The notes: generated by a model from the sequence alone, not told the origin. Positions 1 to 6,282 are shown, counted from the first letter of the stretch. The stretch: DNA of 6,938 bases from Massilia sp. (GCA_003520365.1 DOUW01000069.1:1-6938), one strand, 5' to 3'. Numbers and translations are program-made.

Positions 1-24
1 GTCCAACTTTTGGGGGTCAGTTCA
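1..24. mobile_element. Terminal inverted repeat of an IS3-family (IS150-like) insertion sequence, right end
   Basis: Read on the minus strand, these bases start TGAACTGACCCCC and continue AAAAGTTGGAC. That is the general form I know for termini of IS3-family elements of the IS150 group (TG..CTGACCCC..AAAGT.GGAC). The terminal TCA on the plus strand at 22-24 would be the outer edge, so the element body lies left of the window and no transposase is visible. The next bases (25-39) are half of a REP-like palindrome, which fits an insertion into that repeat. The assignment rests on recall of the terminus alone; the missing left end and target duplication would settle it. Confidence 0.45.
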
Positions 25-26
25 CC

Positions 27-39
27 CGTGCCCACGCGG
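27..39 (+). repeat. Truncated half of a REP-like palindromic repeat
   Basis: The bases CGTGCCCACGCGG equal the distal half of the intact repeat at 4461-4487: the second stem arm GTGCCCAC followed by CGCGG. The first arm and the GTAGG head are missing, and the IS-like terminus at 1-24 takes their place. With the inverted copy at 188-215 it would have formed a head-to-head pair like the one at 4461-4594. It is likely a remnant of a repeat split by insertion. Confidence 0.5.
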
Positions 40-85
40 AACGCGATGTCATCGGCGGCCGTGTTCTGGACGCGCTGCGGGTGTC

Positions 86-160
86 GAGACAGCGTGTCTC
101 ATGGAGCACACGCTAACGCCTCTCCCGGGAGACTGCCAACTCTGCGCGGAATGCCGGCAT
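86..160. other. Palindrome-rich spacer between REP copies
   Basis: No gene is supported here; the short open frames have no ribosome binding site or recognisable product. Four self-complementary stretches are visible. GAGACA/TGTCTC (86-91 with 95-100) and AGCGTGT/ACACGCT (91-97 with 108-114) overlap, so only one can form at a time. TCTCCCGGGAGA (121-132) and ATGCCGGCAT (151-160) are perfect palindromes. Their role is unknown; they may belong to the repeat element flanked by the two REP copies. Confidence 0.35.
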
Positions 161-187
161 CAAATAGGAGCAGCACGCATCACGCTT

Positions 188-215
188 CCGCGTGGGCACG
201 GAGTGCCCACCCTAC
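188..215 (-). repeat. REP-like palindromic repeat (minus orientation)
   Basis: On the minus strand this reads GTAGG, then the stem GTGGGCAC, a 3-nt loop, GTGCCCAC and CGCGG, the same as the repeat at 4461-4487 except for the loop. Stem arms are 192-199 and 203-210. It lies downstream of the methyltransferase terminator and faces the truncated copy at 27-39. The family looks like REP/REPIN elements that are usually dispersed in many copies; only the copies in this window are seen. Confidence 0.75.
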
Positions 216-236
216 GCCATCGTCACCGCCATATCG

Positions 237-258
237 AAAACGGGGCCATCGGCCCCGT
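237..258 (-). terminator. Rho-independent terminator of the methyltransferase gene
   Basis: On the minus strand, five bases after the TAA stop, ACGGGGCC (251-258) pairs perfectly with GGCCCCGT (240-247) around a 3-nt loop. The run TTTT (complement of 237-240) follows at once. An 8-bp GC-rich stem with a T-run directly after a stop codon is a typical intrinsic terminator. Confidence 0.8.
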
Positions 259-263
259 CCTCT

Positions 264-1055
264 TTACTGCTTCACGAACTTCAGCGTCATGCGATCGCTC
301 TCGCCGACCGCCATGTATTTTTCGCGGTCCTTGTCCTTGTTTGCCAGCACCGGCGGCAGGGTCCACACGCCTTTCTCGTGATCCGCCTTGTCCTTCGGAT
401 TGGCGTTCACTTCCGACTTGCCTGCCAGCTTGAAGCCGGCGCTTTCGGCCATCCGGATCACATACGCTTCGTGCACGTAGCCGCTCGAGGCCTTGTCGTC
501 CTGCTTCATCGAAGCAGGCAAACGGTGGTCGACCACGCCCAGCACGCCGCCCGGTTTCAAGACCTTGTGGATTTCCTTGAAGGTGGTCTTCACCGCCTCG
601 TCGCCGTTGCCGACCCAGTTATGCAGGTTGCGGAAGGTGAGCACCATGTCGACGCTGTTCGGCGCGGCGATGTCGTAGCGGGTCGGCGGCTCGAACACGC
701 TGGTGACGACCTTGTCGTACAGCGCCGGGTTCGAGTCGAGCTTCTTCTTGAACGCTTCCCCGTAACGGTTGCCGGGCGCAATCGCCTGGCCCGCGCCGAT
801 CAGCTTGCCCTTGTCGCGCAGGTAGGGCGCGAGGATCTCGGTGTACCAGCCGCCGGAAGGCACCAGTTCCACCACCGTCATGTTCGGCTTGATGCCGAAG
901 AAGGTGAGGGTTTCGTAGGGATGGCGGTAGACGTCGCGTGCGCGGTTGCTCTCGGCGCGGTGCTCGCCGGCGATGGCGGCTTTCAGCGCGTCGTCGGCCT
1001 GGGCGGCGCCGGCGATGCCGGTGGCCAGCAGGGCGGCCAGGATCAGTCGTTTCAT
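264..1055 (-). CDS. Exported class I SAM-dependent methyltransferase-like protein (COG4798 type)
   Basis: The protein has 263 residues. Residues 1-20 form a Sec signal peptide: MKRL, a hydrophobic Ala/Leu stretch, then AQA with likely cleavage before D21. The rest resembles the class I methyltransferase fold. Strand 1 with a glycine loop is at 61-75 (VVELVPSGGWYTEIL), where the usual acidic-x-G-x-G is replaced by ELVPSGGWY. An acidic motif lies near 134-147 (SVDMVLTFRNLHNW), and the helix plus strand EIHKVLKPGGVLGVVDHR is at 161-178. I recall signal-bearing predicted methyltransferases of the COG4798 type with this motif; their substrate is unknown to me. I chose the ATG at 1055 because the longer frame (to 1250) adds 65 low-complexity Arg-rich residues, whereas this start has a GGAG 10 nt upstream and gives a clean signal peptide. 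It is divergent from the TldD/TldE modules and ends in its own terminator. Confidence 0.85.
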   Translation of the reverse strand: MKRLILAALLATGIAGAAQADDALKAAIAGEHRAESNRARDVYRHPYETLTFFGIKPNMTVVELVPSGGWYTEILAPYLRDKGKLIGAGQAIAPGNRYGEAFKKKLDSNPALYDKVVTSVFEPPTRYDIAAPNSVDMVLTFRNLHNWVGNGDEAVKTTFKEIHKVLKPGGVLGVVDHRLPASMKQDDKASSGYVHEAYVIRMAESAGFKLAGKSEVNANPKDKADHEKGVWTLPPVLANKDKDREKYMAVGESDRMTLKFVKQ

Positions 1056-1130
1056 GGGTCTAGGTCTCCGTGTGGTTGCGTGTGCTTGCAAGTGGTTGCG
1101 GGCCCGGCAGCGCCGTCGCCGTCGCGCCCG

Positions 1131-1159
1131 ATGATCCGGCAAGCCATCTTGCCAGTCAA
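1131..1159 (-). promoter_or_regulatory. Candidate sigma70 promoter of the methyltransferase with embedded inverted repeat
   Basis: On the minus strand, TTGACT (1154-1159) matches the -35 consensus at 5 of 6 positions. GATCAT (1131-1136) matches the -10 at 4 of 6, with an optimal 17-bp spacer. Transcription would start near 1124, giving a leader of about 70 nt before the ATG at 1055. The spacer contains a perfect inverted repeat GGCAAG-CCAT-CTTGCC (1138-1153) that fills it almost exactly and could be an operator. A better -35 (TTGACA, 1188-1193) lies upstream but has no usable -10. Confidence 0.45.
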
Positions 1160-1204
1160 GCAAATCCACGCGCGCACCCCAGGCGCATGTCAATACGCCA
1201 GATA

Positions 1205-1277
1205 GGACGTATGTACTGTCCGCATCCCGTACGAGCGGACACTCGGACACGCCATGGACGTCCGCATGGACTGGACA
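1205..1277 (+). promoter_or_regulatory. Candidate enhancer array (GGAC/GTCC half-sites) for a sigma54 activator
   Basis: Eight GGAC or GTCC tetramers start at 1205, 1218, 1237, 1245, 1256, 1260, 1268 and 1273. The clearest palindrome is TGTCCGC (1217-1223), 11 bases, GCGGACA (1235-1241). CGGAC (1244-1248) and GTCCG (1260-1264) are again 11 bases apart in the opposite arrangement. GTCCGCAT occurs twice (1218, 1260). The cluster lies about 45 to 117 bases upstream of the start predicted from the -24/-12 promoter, where NtrC-type activators bind. The activator gene is not in the window. ATTTCGAAAT (1277-1286), a perfect palindrome, fills the gap to the promoter. Confidence 0.5.
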
Positions 1278-1295
1278 TTTCGAAATACGCCCGGC

Positions 1296-1311
1296 TGGTA
1301 CAAAGATTGCC
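1296..1311 (+). promoter_or_regulatory. Sigma54 (RpoN) -24/-12 promoter of the TldD/TldE module
   Basis: The bases TGGTACAAAGATTGCC fit the consensus TGGYAC-R-N4-TTGCW at all but the last position. The invariant GG (1297-1298) and GC (1309-1310) are separated by exactly 10 bases. Transcription would start near 1322, leaving a leader of about 130 nt before the ATG at 1453. No convincing sigma70 promoter with correct spacing lies between it and the gene, although GATAAT (1333-1338) is a lone -10-like hexamer. Promoters of this class need an ATP-dependent activator bound upstream, and an inverted-repeat array is present there. Confidence 0.65.
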
Positions 1312-1452
1312 TATCCAAAATCTTTAGTTGCTGATAATGTTTAGCAGTTTGCCGTCGCGCTCGCCGCGACGACAGCCACGAGTTCTACATATACATACGC
1401 GGCTTGCCCGTGTGCGCGCCGCCCCCGAAGCAGGTTGAATTCAGGAGACACA

Positions 1453-3090
1453 ATGGAACGTCGTACCTTTCTCAACATCGGCACCATCGCATTTGGTTCG
1501 ATGCTCATCCCGGTCGCCGGACGCGCGATCGCGGCCGAGGAACTGATCAATCCCATGGCCGCATCGGCCAAGAAGGCGCTGGCCGACATCGCGCTGAACG
1601 CCGCCACCAAGGCCGGCGCTTCCTACTGCGACGTGCGCATCGGCCGCTATCTGAACCAGTTCGTCACCACCCGCGACCTGAACGTCGAGAACGTCGTCAA
1701 TACCGAGTCGGCCGGCGTCGGCGTGCGCGTGATCGCCAACGGCGCCTACGGTTTCGCGGCCACGTCCGACATGACCGCGGACGGCATCGCCGGTGCCGCG
1801 CGCCAGGCGGTCGCGATCGCCCGCGCCAACGCCAAGCTGCAGTCCGAACCGGTGCAGCTTGCACCAGTGAAGGGCGTCGGTGAAGTCGCGTGGAGCACGC
1901 CGATCAAGAAGGACTGGCGCACCGTGCCGATCAAGGAGAAGGCCGACCTGCTGATCGCCGCCAACAAGGCCGGCATGGACGGCGGCGCCAACTTCATGCA
2001 GTCGATGCTGTTCCAGGTGAACCAGCAGAAGTATTTTGCCTCGACCGACGGCTCCTACATCGACCAGGACCTGCACCGCCTGTGGGCCCCGATCAGCGCC
2101 ACCGCGGTCGACAAGACGACCGGCAAGTTCCGCTCGCGCAGCGGCCTGGGCGCACCGGTCGGCATGGGCTACGAATACCTCGACGCCCGCCCCGAGCACA
2201 AGATCAAGGCCGCCGGCGGCGTCGCCACCCTGTACACCGATTCCTACGACATCATCGAGGATGCGCGCGCCGCCGGCCGCGACGCCAAGAAGAAGCTGAC
2301 CGCGAAATCGGTCGCCCCGGGCAAGTACGACCTGATGCTCAGCCCCGAGCACCTCTATTTGACCATCCACGAATCGGTCGGCCACCCGACGGAACTGGAC
2401 CGCGTGCTCGGCTACGAGGCGAACTACGCCGGCACCAGCTTCGCCACCCTCGACAAGTGGCAGTCGAAGAACTTCAAGTACGGTTCGCCGATCGTCAACA
2501 TCGTCGCCGACAAGACCACCCCGGGTTCGCTCGGCGCGGTCGGCTACGACGACGAAGGCGTGCCCTGCAAGAAGTGGGACATCGTCAAGGACGGCATCCT
2601 GGTCAACTACCAGGCCACGCGCGACCAGGCTCACATCATCGGCGAGAAGGAATCGCACGGCTGCTCGTACGCCGACTCCTGGAGCAACGTGCAGTTCCAG
2701 CGCATGCCGAACGTCTCGCTGGCCGCCGGCAAGAAGAAGCTCACACCGGACGAGATGGTGAAGGACATCAAGAAGGGCATCTACATCGTCGGCGAGGGTT
2801 CGTTCTCGATCGACCAGCAGCGCTACAACTTCCAGTTCGGCGGCACCCTGTTCTACGAGATCAAGGACGGCAAGATCGGCCAGATGCTGGAGGACGTCGC
2901 CTACCAGGCCAACACCCAGGAATTCTGGAATGCCTGCACTTCCATCTGCGACGAGCGCGACTGGCGCATGGGCGGCTCCTTCTTCGACGGCAAGGGCCAA
3001 CCGCCGCAGATCAGCATCGTGTCGCACGGTTCGTCGACCGCGCGCTTCAACGGCATCAACGTGATCAACACCGCTCGCAAGATCGGCTAA
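1453..3090 (+). CDS. Tat-exported TldD-like zinc metallopeptidase (TldD/PmbA family), copy 1
   Basis: The protein has 545 residues. It begins MERRTFLNIG, a twin-arginine motif, followed by a hydrophobic stretch and AIA with likely cleavage after A27, so it should leave the cytoplasm folded through Tat. The mature part is TldD-like. The zinc motif HESVGH is at 306-311 (H306, E307, H311), followed by PTELD. The C-terminal C499, ahead of GKGQP, matches the third zinc ligand described for TldD. TldD is the catalytic subunit of TldD/TldE, which degrades or trims unfolded or modified peptides (for example microcin B17 maturation in E. coli); some relatives are deacetylases, so the substrate here is open. 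The ATG at 1453 has AGGAGA 4 nt upstream and gives the same N-terminus as copy 2; a start at 1435 would only add six residues before the Tat motif. It is the first gene after the sigma54-type promoter, 13 nt before its TldE partner. Confidence 0.92.
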   Translation: MERRTFLNIGTIAFGSMLIPVAGRAIAAEELINPMAASAKKALADIALNAATKAGASYCDVRIGRYLNQFVTTRDLNVENVVNTESAGVGVRVIANGAYGFAATSDMTADGIAGAARQAVAIARANAKLQSEPVQLAPVKGVGEVAWSTPIKKDWRTVPIKEKADLLIAANKAGMDGGANFMQSMLFQVNQQKYFASTDGSYIDQDLHRLWAPISATAVDKTTGKFRSRSGLGAPVGMGYEYLDARPEHKIKAAGGVATLYTDSYDIIEDARAAGRDAKKKLTAKSVAPGKYDLMLSPEHLYLTIHESVGHPTELDRVLGYEANYAGTSFATLDKWQSKNFKYGSPIVNIVADKTTPGSLGAVGYDDEGVPCKKWDIVKDGILVNYQATRDQAHIIGEKESHGCSYADSWSNVQFQRMPNVSLAAGKKKLTPDEMVKDIKKGIYIVGEGSFSIDQQRYNFQFGGTLFYEIKDGKIGQMLEDVAYQANTQEFWNACTSICDERDWRMGGSFFDGKGQPPQISIVSHGSSTARFNGINVINTARKIG

Positions 3091-3103
3091 GGCAGGGAAC
3101 GAC

Positions 3104-4438
3104 ATGACCATCTTGACCCAGGAACAAACCAAACGCATCTGCGACCGCGTGATGTCGCTGTCGAAGGCCGACGAGTGCATCGTCAGCATCGGCGGCAAAC
3201 GCGCCGGCAACATCCGCTTCGCCCGCAACGCCGTTTCCACCGCCGGCCTGACCGACGACACCAGCCTGATCGTGCGCGTCGCCTTCGGCAAGCGCCAGGG
3301 CACCGCCAGCATCAACGAGTTCGACGACAAGTCGCTCGAGCGCGTGGTGCGCCGCGCCGAGGAGCTGGCGCGCCTGGCGCCGGAAAATCCGGAATTCATG
3401 CCGGCCGTCTCGAAAGCCGAATTCCGGGCCTCGAACACCTTCGTGCAGAAGACCGCCGACATCGACCCCGAGATCCGCGCCCAGGCCGCCGCCTACAGCA
3501 TCGAGGCCTGCCGCAAGAAGGGCCTGGTCGCCGCCGGCTTCCTGCTCGACACCACCTCGTTCGAGACCATCGCCAATTCCAACGGCGTGTTCGGCCACCA
3601 GGCCCTGACCTCGCTCGACTTTACCTGCACCATCCGCACCGAGGATGGCCGCGGCTCCGGCTGGGTCAAGCGCTCGGCGCGCGACCTGGCCCGCTTCGAC
3701 CCGCGCGAAGCGGCCGACGTCGCCATCGAAAAGGCGCTGCGTTCGGTCGATGCGAAAGCGCTGGAACCGGGCCGCTACACCGTGGTGCTGGAACCGGCCG
3801 CCACCAGCGATTTACTCGCCTTTATGTTCAACGGCTTCGACGCGCGCCGCGCCGACGAGGGCCGCAGCTTCCTGTCCAAGGCCGGCGGCAAGAACCGCCT
3901 GGGCGACAAGCTGTTCGACGAGAAGGTGAACATCTGGACCGACCCGTGGAACCCGGACGTGCCCGTGCTCCCCTGGGACAACGACATGCGCGCGCGCGAA
4001 CGCGCCGCCCTGATCAAGGACGGCCGCGTGGCCGCGATGGATTATTCGCGCTACTGGGCCCAGCAGAAGAACGCGCGCTCGATCGGCAGCCCGGGCAACT
4101 TCATCATGGGCGGCACGGACAAGACCACGGCCGAGCTGATCGCGAATACCAAGAAGGGCGTGCTCGTTACCCGCACCTGGTACATCCGCATGGTCGACCC
4201 GCAATCGGTGGCGCTGACCGGCCTGACCCGCGACGGCACCTTCTACATCGAGAACGGCAAGATCAAGCACCCGATCAAGAACTTCCGCTTCAACGAAAGC
4301 CCGGTCACGCTGCTCAACAACATCGAGGAGATCGGCAAGCCGGTGGTGATCGGTGGCGACGAAGGTCCGGACCCGATGGTGATCCCGTCGATGAAGGTGC
4401 GGGATTTCAACTTCACGTCCCTCTCGGACGCGGTGTAA
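3104..4438 (+). CDS. TldE/PmbA-like partner subunit (TldD/PmbA family), copy 1
   Basis: The protein has 444 residues, close to the length of E. coli TldE/PmbA. There is no HExxxH motif anywhere, as expected for the non-catalytic subunit. Family features include the N-terminal region with ADECIVSIGGKRAGNIRFARN near 22-42, EFDDKSLERVVRRAEELARLAPENP in the first third, NSNGVFG, and a C-terminal stretch from W359 (TWYIRM, then GTFYIENGKIKHPIKNFRFNES). The N-terminus (MTILTQEQTKRIC) is hydrophilic and helical with no Sec, Tat or lipoprotein signal, unlike the TldD encoded 13 nt upstream. If the pair forms a heteromer, it must either be exported with TldD or stay behind in the cytoplasm. The start has AGGGA about 5 nt upstream. 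The gene ends before the REP-containing gap. Confidence 0.9.
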   Translation: MTILTQEQTKRICDRVMSLSKADECIVSIGGKRAGNIRFARNAVSTAGLTDDTSLIVRVAFGKRQGTASINEFDDKSLERVVRRAEELARLAPENPEFMPAVSKAEFRASNTFVQKTADIDPEIRAQAAAYSIEACRKKGLVAAGFLLDTTSFETIANSNGVFGHQALTSLDFTCTIRTEDGRGSGWVKRSARDLARFDPREAADVAIEKALRSVDAKALEPGRYTVVLEPAATSDLLAFMFNGFDARRADEGRSFLSKAGGKNRLGDKLFDEKVNIWTDPWNPDVPVLPWDNDMRARERAALIKDGRVAAMDYSRYWAQQKNARSIGSPGNFIMGGTDKTTAELIANTKKGVLVTRTWYIRMVDPQSVALTGLTRDGTFYIENGKIKHPIKNFRFNESPVTLLNNIEEIGKPVVIGGDEGPDPMVIPSMKVRDFNFTSLSDAV

Positions 4439-4444
4439 GAGTAG

Positions 4445-4460
4445 GCGCTGGCGCGCTTTT
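4445..4460 (+). terminator. Weak candidate terminator after copy 1 of the module
   Basis: GCGC (4445-4448) and GCGC (4453-4456) can pair around a TGGC loop and are followed by TTTT (4457-4460), six bases after the TAA stop. The stem has only 4 bp, so termination would be partial at best. The REP palindrome begins on the next base and could add to it or protect the 3' end. Readthrough into copy 2 is quite possible. Confidence 0.25.
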
Positions 4461-4487
4461 GTAGGGTGGGCACTTGTGCCCACGCGG
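4461..4487 (+). repeat. REP-like palindromic repeat (plus orientation)
   Basis: The repeat reads GTAGG, stem GTGGGCAC (4466-4473), loop TT, stem GTGCCCAC (4476-4483) and then CGCGG, in all 27 nt. It is the intact plus-orientation form of the repeat seen truncated at 27-39 and inverted at 188-215 and 4568-4594. With the 4568-4594 copy it forms a head-to-head pair able to fold into one long hairpin, the REPIN arrangement. Confidence 0.8.
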
Positions 4488-4567
4488 ATTGAACTTCAGA
4501 ACAGCCGCGAATTCATTAGCGCCGATACGGGCGCCATGCGGAACGGTTTCGACATGCAAGCGCCGTA

Positions 4568-4594
4568 CCGCGTGGGCTCAAGAGCCCACCCTAC
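4568..4594 (-). repeat. REP-like palindromic repeat (minus orientation)
   Basis: Its reverse complement matches 4461-4487 at 25 of 27 positions. The two differences fall on paired positions of the stem (GTGGGCTC with GAGCCCAC instead of GTGGGCAC with GTGCCCAC), so the hairpin is preserved. Stem arms are 4572-4579 and 4582-4589, with loop AA. The 80-bp interval to the plus-orientation copy holds a small GCGCC/GGCGC hairpin (4519-4534) and no recognisable gene. The copy lies 39 nt before the start of the second TldD gene. Confidence 0.8.
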
Positions 4595-4633
4595 GAAAAA
4601 CGCGGTCGCACCGACCGCCCCAACGGAGAAAAG

Positions 4634-6271
4634 ATGGAACGACGTAGCTTCCTCAAAATCGGCGCCGGCACGGCGGGCGCCATGCTGGTACCGGTGTTCG
4701 GCAACGCGATCGCGGCCGAAGACCTGCTGAACCCGATGGCGGTCAGCTTCAAGAAAGCCCTGGCCGACGCCGCCCTGAACGCGGCAACGGGCGCCGGCGC
4801 GACCTACTGCGACGTGCGCATCGGCCGCTACCTGAACCAGTTCATCACGACGCGCGACCTGAACGTCGAAGGCATCACGAATACCGAATCGACCGGCGTC
4901 GGCGTGCGCGTCATCGCCAACGGCGCCTACGGCTTCGCCGCGACCAACAGCATGAACCCGGACGCCGTCGCCGGCGCCGCACGCCAGGCCGTGGCGATCG
5001 CGAAGGCCAACGCCCGGCTGCAGCTCGAACCCGTGCAGCTGGCGCCCGTGAAAGGCGTGGGCGAGGTCAGCTGGGCAACGCCGTTCACGAAGGACTGGCG
5101 CGCGGTCCCGGTCAAGGAAAAGGCCGACATGCTCCTCGCCGCCAACAAGGCCGGCCTGGACGCGGGCGCGAGCTTCATGACCGCGAACCTCTTCCAGATC
5201 AACCAGCAGAAGTATTTCGCCTCCACCGACGGTTCCTACATCGACCAGGACATCCACCGCCTGTGGGCGCCGATCACCGCCACCGCGGTCGACAAGGCGA
5301 CCGGTAAATTCCGCTCGCGCGGCGGCCTCGGCGCCCCGGTCAGCATGGGCTACGAGTACTTCGACGTGCGCGCCCAGGACAAGGTGCGCGCCGCCGGCGG
5401 CGTCACCACGCTGTACACGAAATCCTATGACGTGATCGAGGATGCGCGCCTGGCCGGCAAGCAGGCGCGCGAAAAGCTGTCGGCGAAATCGGTCGAGCCG
5501 GGCAAGTACGACCTGGTGCTGGCGCCGGAACACCTGTTCCTGACCATCCACGAGGCCGTCGGCCACCCGACCGAACTGGACCGCGTGCTCGGCTACGAGG
5601 CGAACTACGCCGGCACCAGCTTCGCCACCCTCGACAAGTGGCAGACGAAGAAATTCAAGTTCGGCGCCGATCGCGTGAATTTCATCGCCGACCGCACCAC
5701 GCCGGGCTCGCTGGGCCTGATCGGCTACGACGACGAAGGCGTGCGCGCGAAGCAGTGGGACATCATCAAGGACGGCGTCCTGGTTAACTACCAGGCCACG
5801 CGCGACCAGGCCCACATCATCGGCGAAAAGGAATCGCACGGCTGCTCGTATGCCGACTCGTGGAGCAACGTGCAGTTCCAGCGCATGCCGAACGTGTCGC
5901 TGGCCGCCGGCAAGGCAAAGCTGACGCCGGACGAGATGGTTGCCGACGTCAAGAAGGGCATCTACATCATCGGCCGCGGCTCCTACTCGATCGACCAGCA
6001 GCGCTACAACTTCCAGTTCGGCGGCACGTTGTTCTACGAGATCAAGAACGGCAAGATCGCCGGCCCGCTGGAAGACGTGGCCTACCAGTCGAACACCCAG
6101 GAATTCTGGAATGCCTGCAGCGCGATCTGCGACGAACGCGACTGGCGCATGGGCGGCTCCTTCTTCGACGGCAAGGGCCAGCCGAGCCAGGTCAGCGCGG
6201 TCTCGCATGGCTCGAGCACCACGCGCTTCAACGGCATCAATGTCATCAACACCGCACGCAAGATCGGTTGA
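4634..6271 (+). CDS. Tat-exported TldD-like zinc metallopeptidase (TldD/PmbA family), copy 2
   Basis: This protein has the same length as copy 1 (545 residues), about 81% identical by my alignment by eye. The N-terminus MERRSFLKIG is an almost ideal Tat motif (RRxFLK), followed by a hydrophobic stretch and AIA with likely cleavage after A27. The zinc motif HEAVGH is at 306-311 and the C-terminal C499 ahead of GKGQP is kept, so both copies should be active. Differences concentrate in the signal peptide and around residues 146-190 and 244-290; regions around the metal site are nearly unchanged. GGAG lies 5 nt before the ATG. I see no convincing promoter in the 195 bp upstream (TTGAAC at 4489-4494 lacks a good -10), so it may depend on readthrough from copy 1 or on an unrecognised promoter. 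Its stop codon overlaps the ribosome binding site of the next gene. Confidence 0.92.
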   Translation: MERRSFLKIGAGTAGAMLVPVFGNAIAAEDLLNPMAVSFKKALADAALNAATGAGATYCDVRIGRYLNQFITTRDLNVEGITNTESTGVGVRVIANGAYGFAATNSMNPDAVAGAARQAVAIAKANARLQLEPVQLAPVKGVGEVSWATPFTKDWRAVPVKEKADMLLAANKAGLDAGASFMTANLFQINQQKYFASTDGSYIDQDIHRLWAPITATAVDKATGKFRSRGGLGAPVSMGYEYFDVRAQDKVRAAGGVTTLYTKSYDVIEDARLAGKQAREKLSAKSVEPGKYDLVLAPEHLFLTIHEAVGHPTELDRVLGYEANYAGTSFATLDKWQTKKFKFGADRVNFIADRTTPGSLGLIGYDDEGVRAKQWDIIKDGVLVNYQATRDQAHIIGEKESHGCSYADSWSNVQFQRMPNVSLAAGKAKLTPDEMVADVKKGIYIIGRGSYSIDQQRYNFQFGGTLFYEIKNGKIAGPLEDVAYQSNTQEFWNACSAICDERDWRMGGSFFDGKGQPSQVSAVSHGSSTTRFNGINVINTARKIG

Positions 6272-6282
6272 GGAGAGAAACG

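Noticed and set aside
10..433. Small plus-strand open frames near the left edge (123 and 110 codons)
   Set aside because: They cross the IS-like end, the REP copies and the terminator of the opposite gene, and their products are low in complexity with no domain.
192..1205. Plus-strand open frame of 337 codons opposite the methyltransferase
   Set aside because: It is antisense to a protein with a signal peptide and a clear fold, runs through the terminator, REP and promoter regions, and has no recognisable product.
1307..1338. Sigma70 promoter TTGCCT ... GATAAT upstream of the first TldD gene
   Set aside because: The spacing is 20 bp and the TTGC belongs to the better -12 element of the sigma54 promoter.
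1337..1438. Short open frame of 33 codons (MFSSLPSR..., Arg-rich) between the predicted sigma54 start and the first TldD gene, considered as a leader or substrate peptide
   Set aside because: There is no Shine-Dalgarno sequence before the ATG, and rare codons (CGA, CTA, ATA, CCA) are frequent, unlike the neighbouring genes. The Arg content follows from GC richness. It could be revisited if conserved in relatives.
1441..3462. Very long minus-strand open frame (673 codons) opposite TldD copy 1, and a similar one (604 codons) at 4496-6310 opposite copy 2
   Set aside because: They mirror each other because the plus-strand genes are paralogs with GC-rich third positions that remove stop codons. 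The products are low-complexity Val/Ala/Arg/Asp sequences, with no ribosome binding site and no recognisable domain.
4489..4517. Sigma70 promoter TTGAAC ... TTCATT for the second TldD gene
   Set aside because: The -10 matches at only 3 of 6 positions and no extended -10 is present, so this is too weak to annotate.
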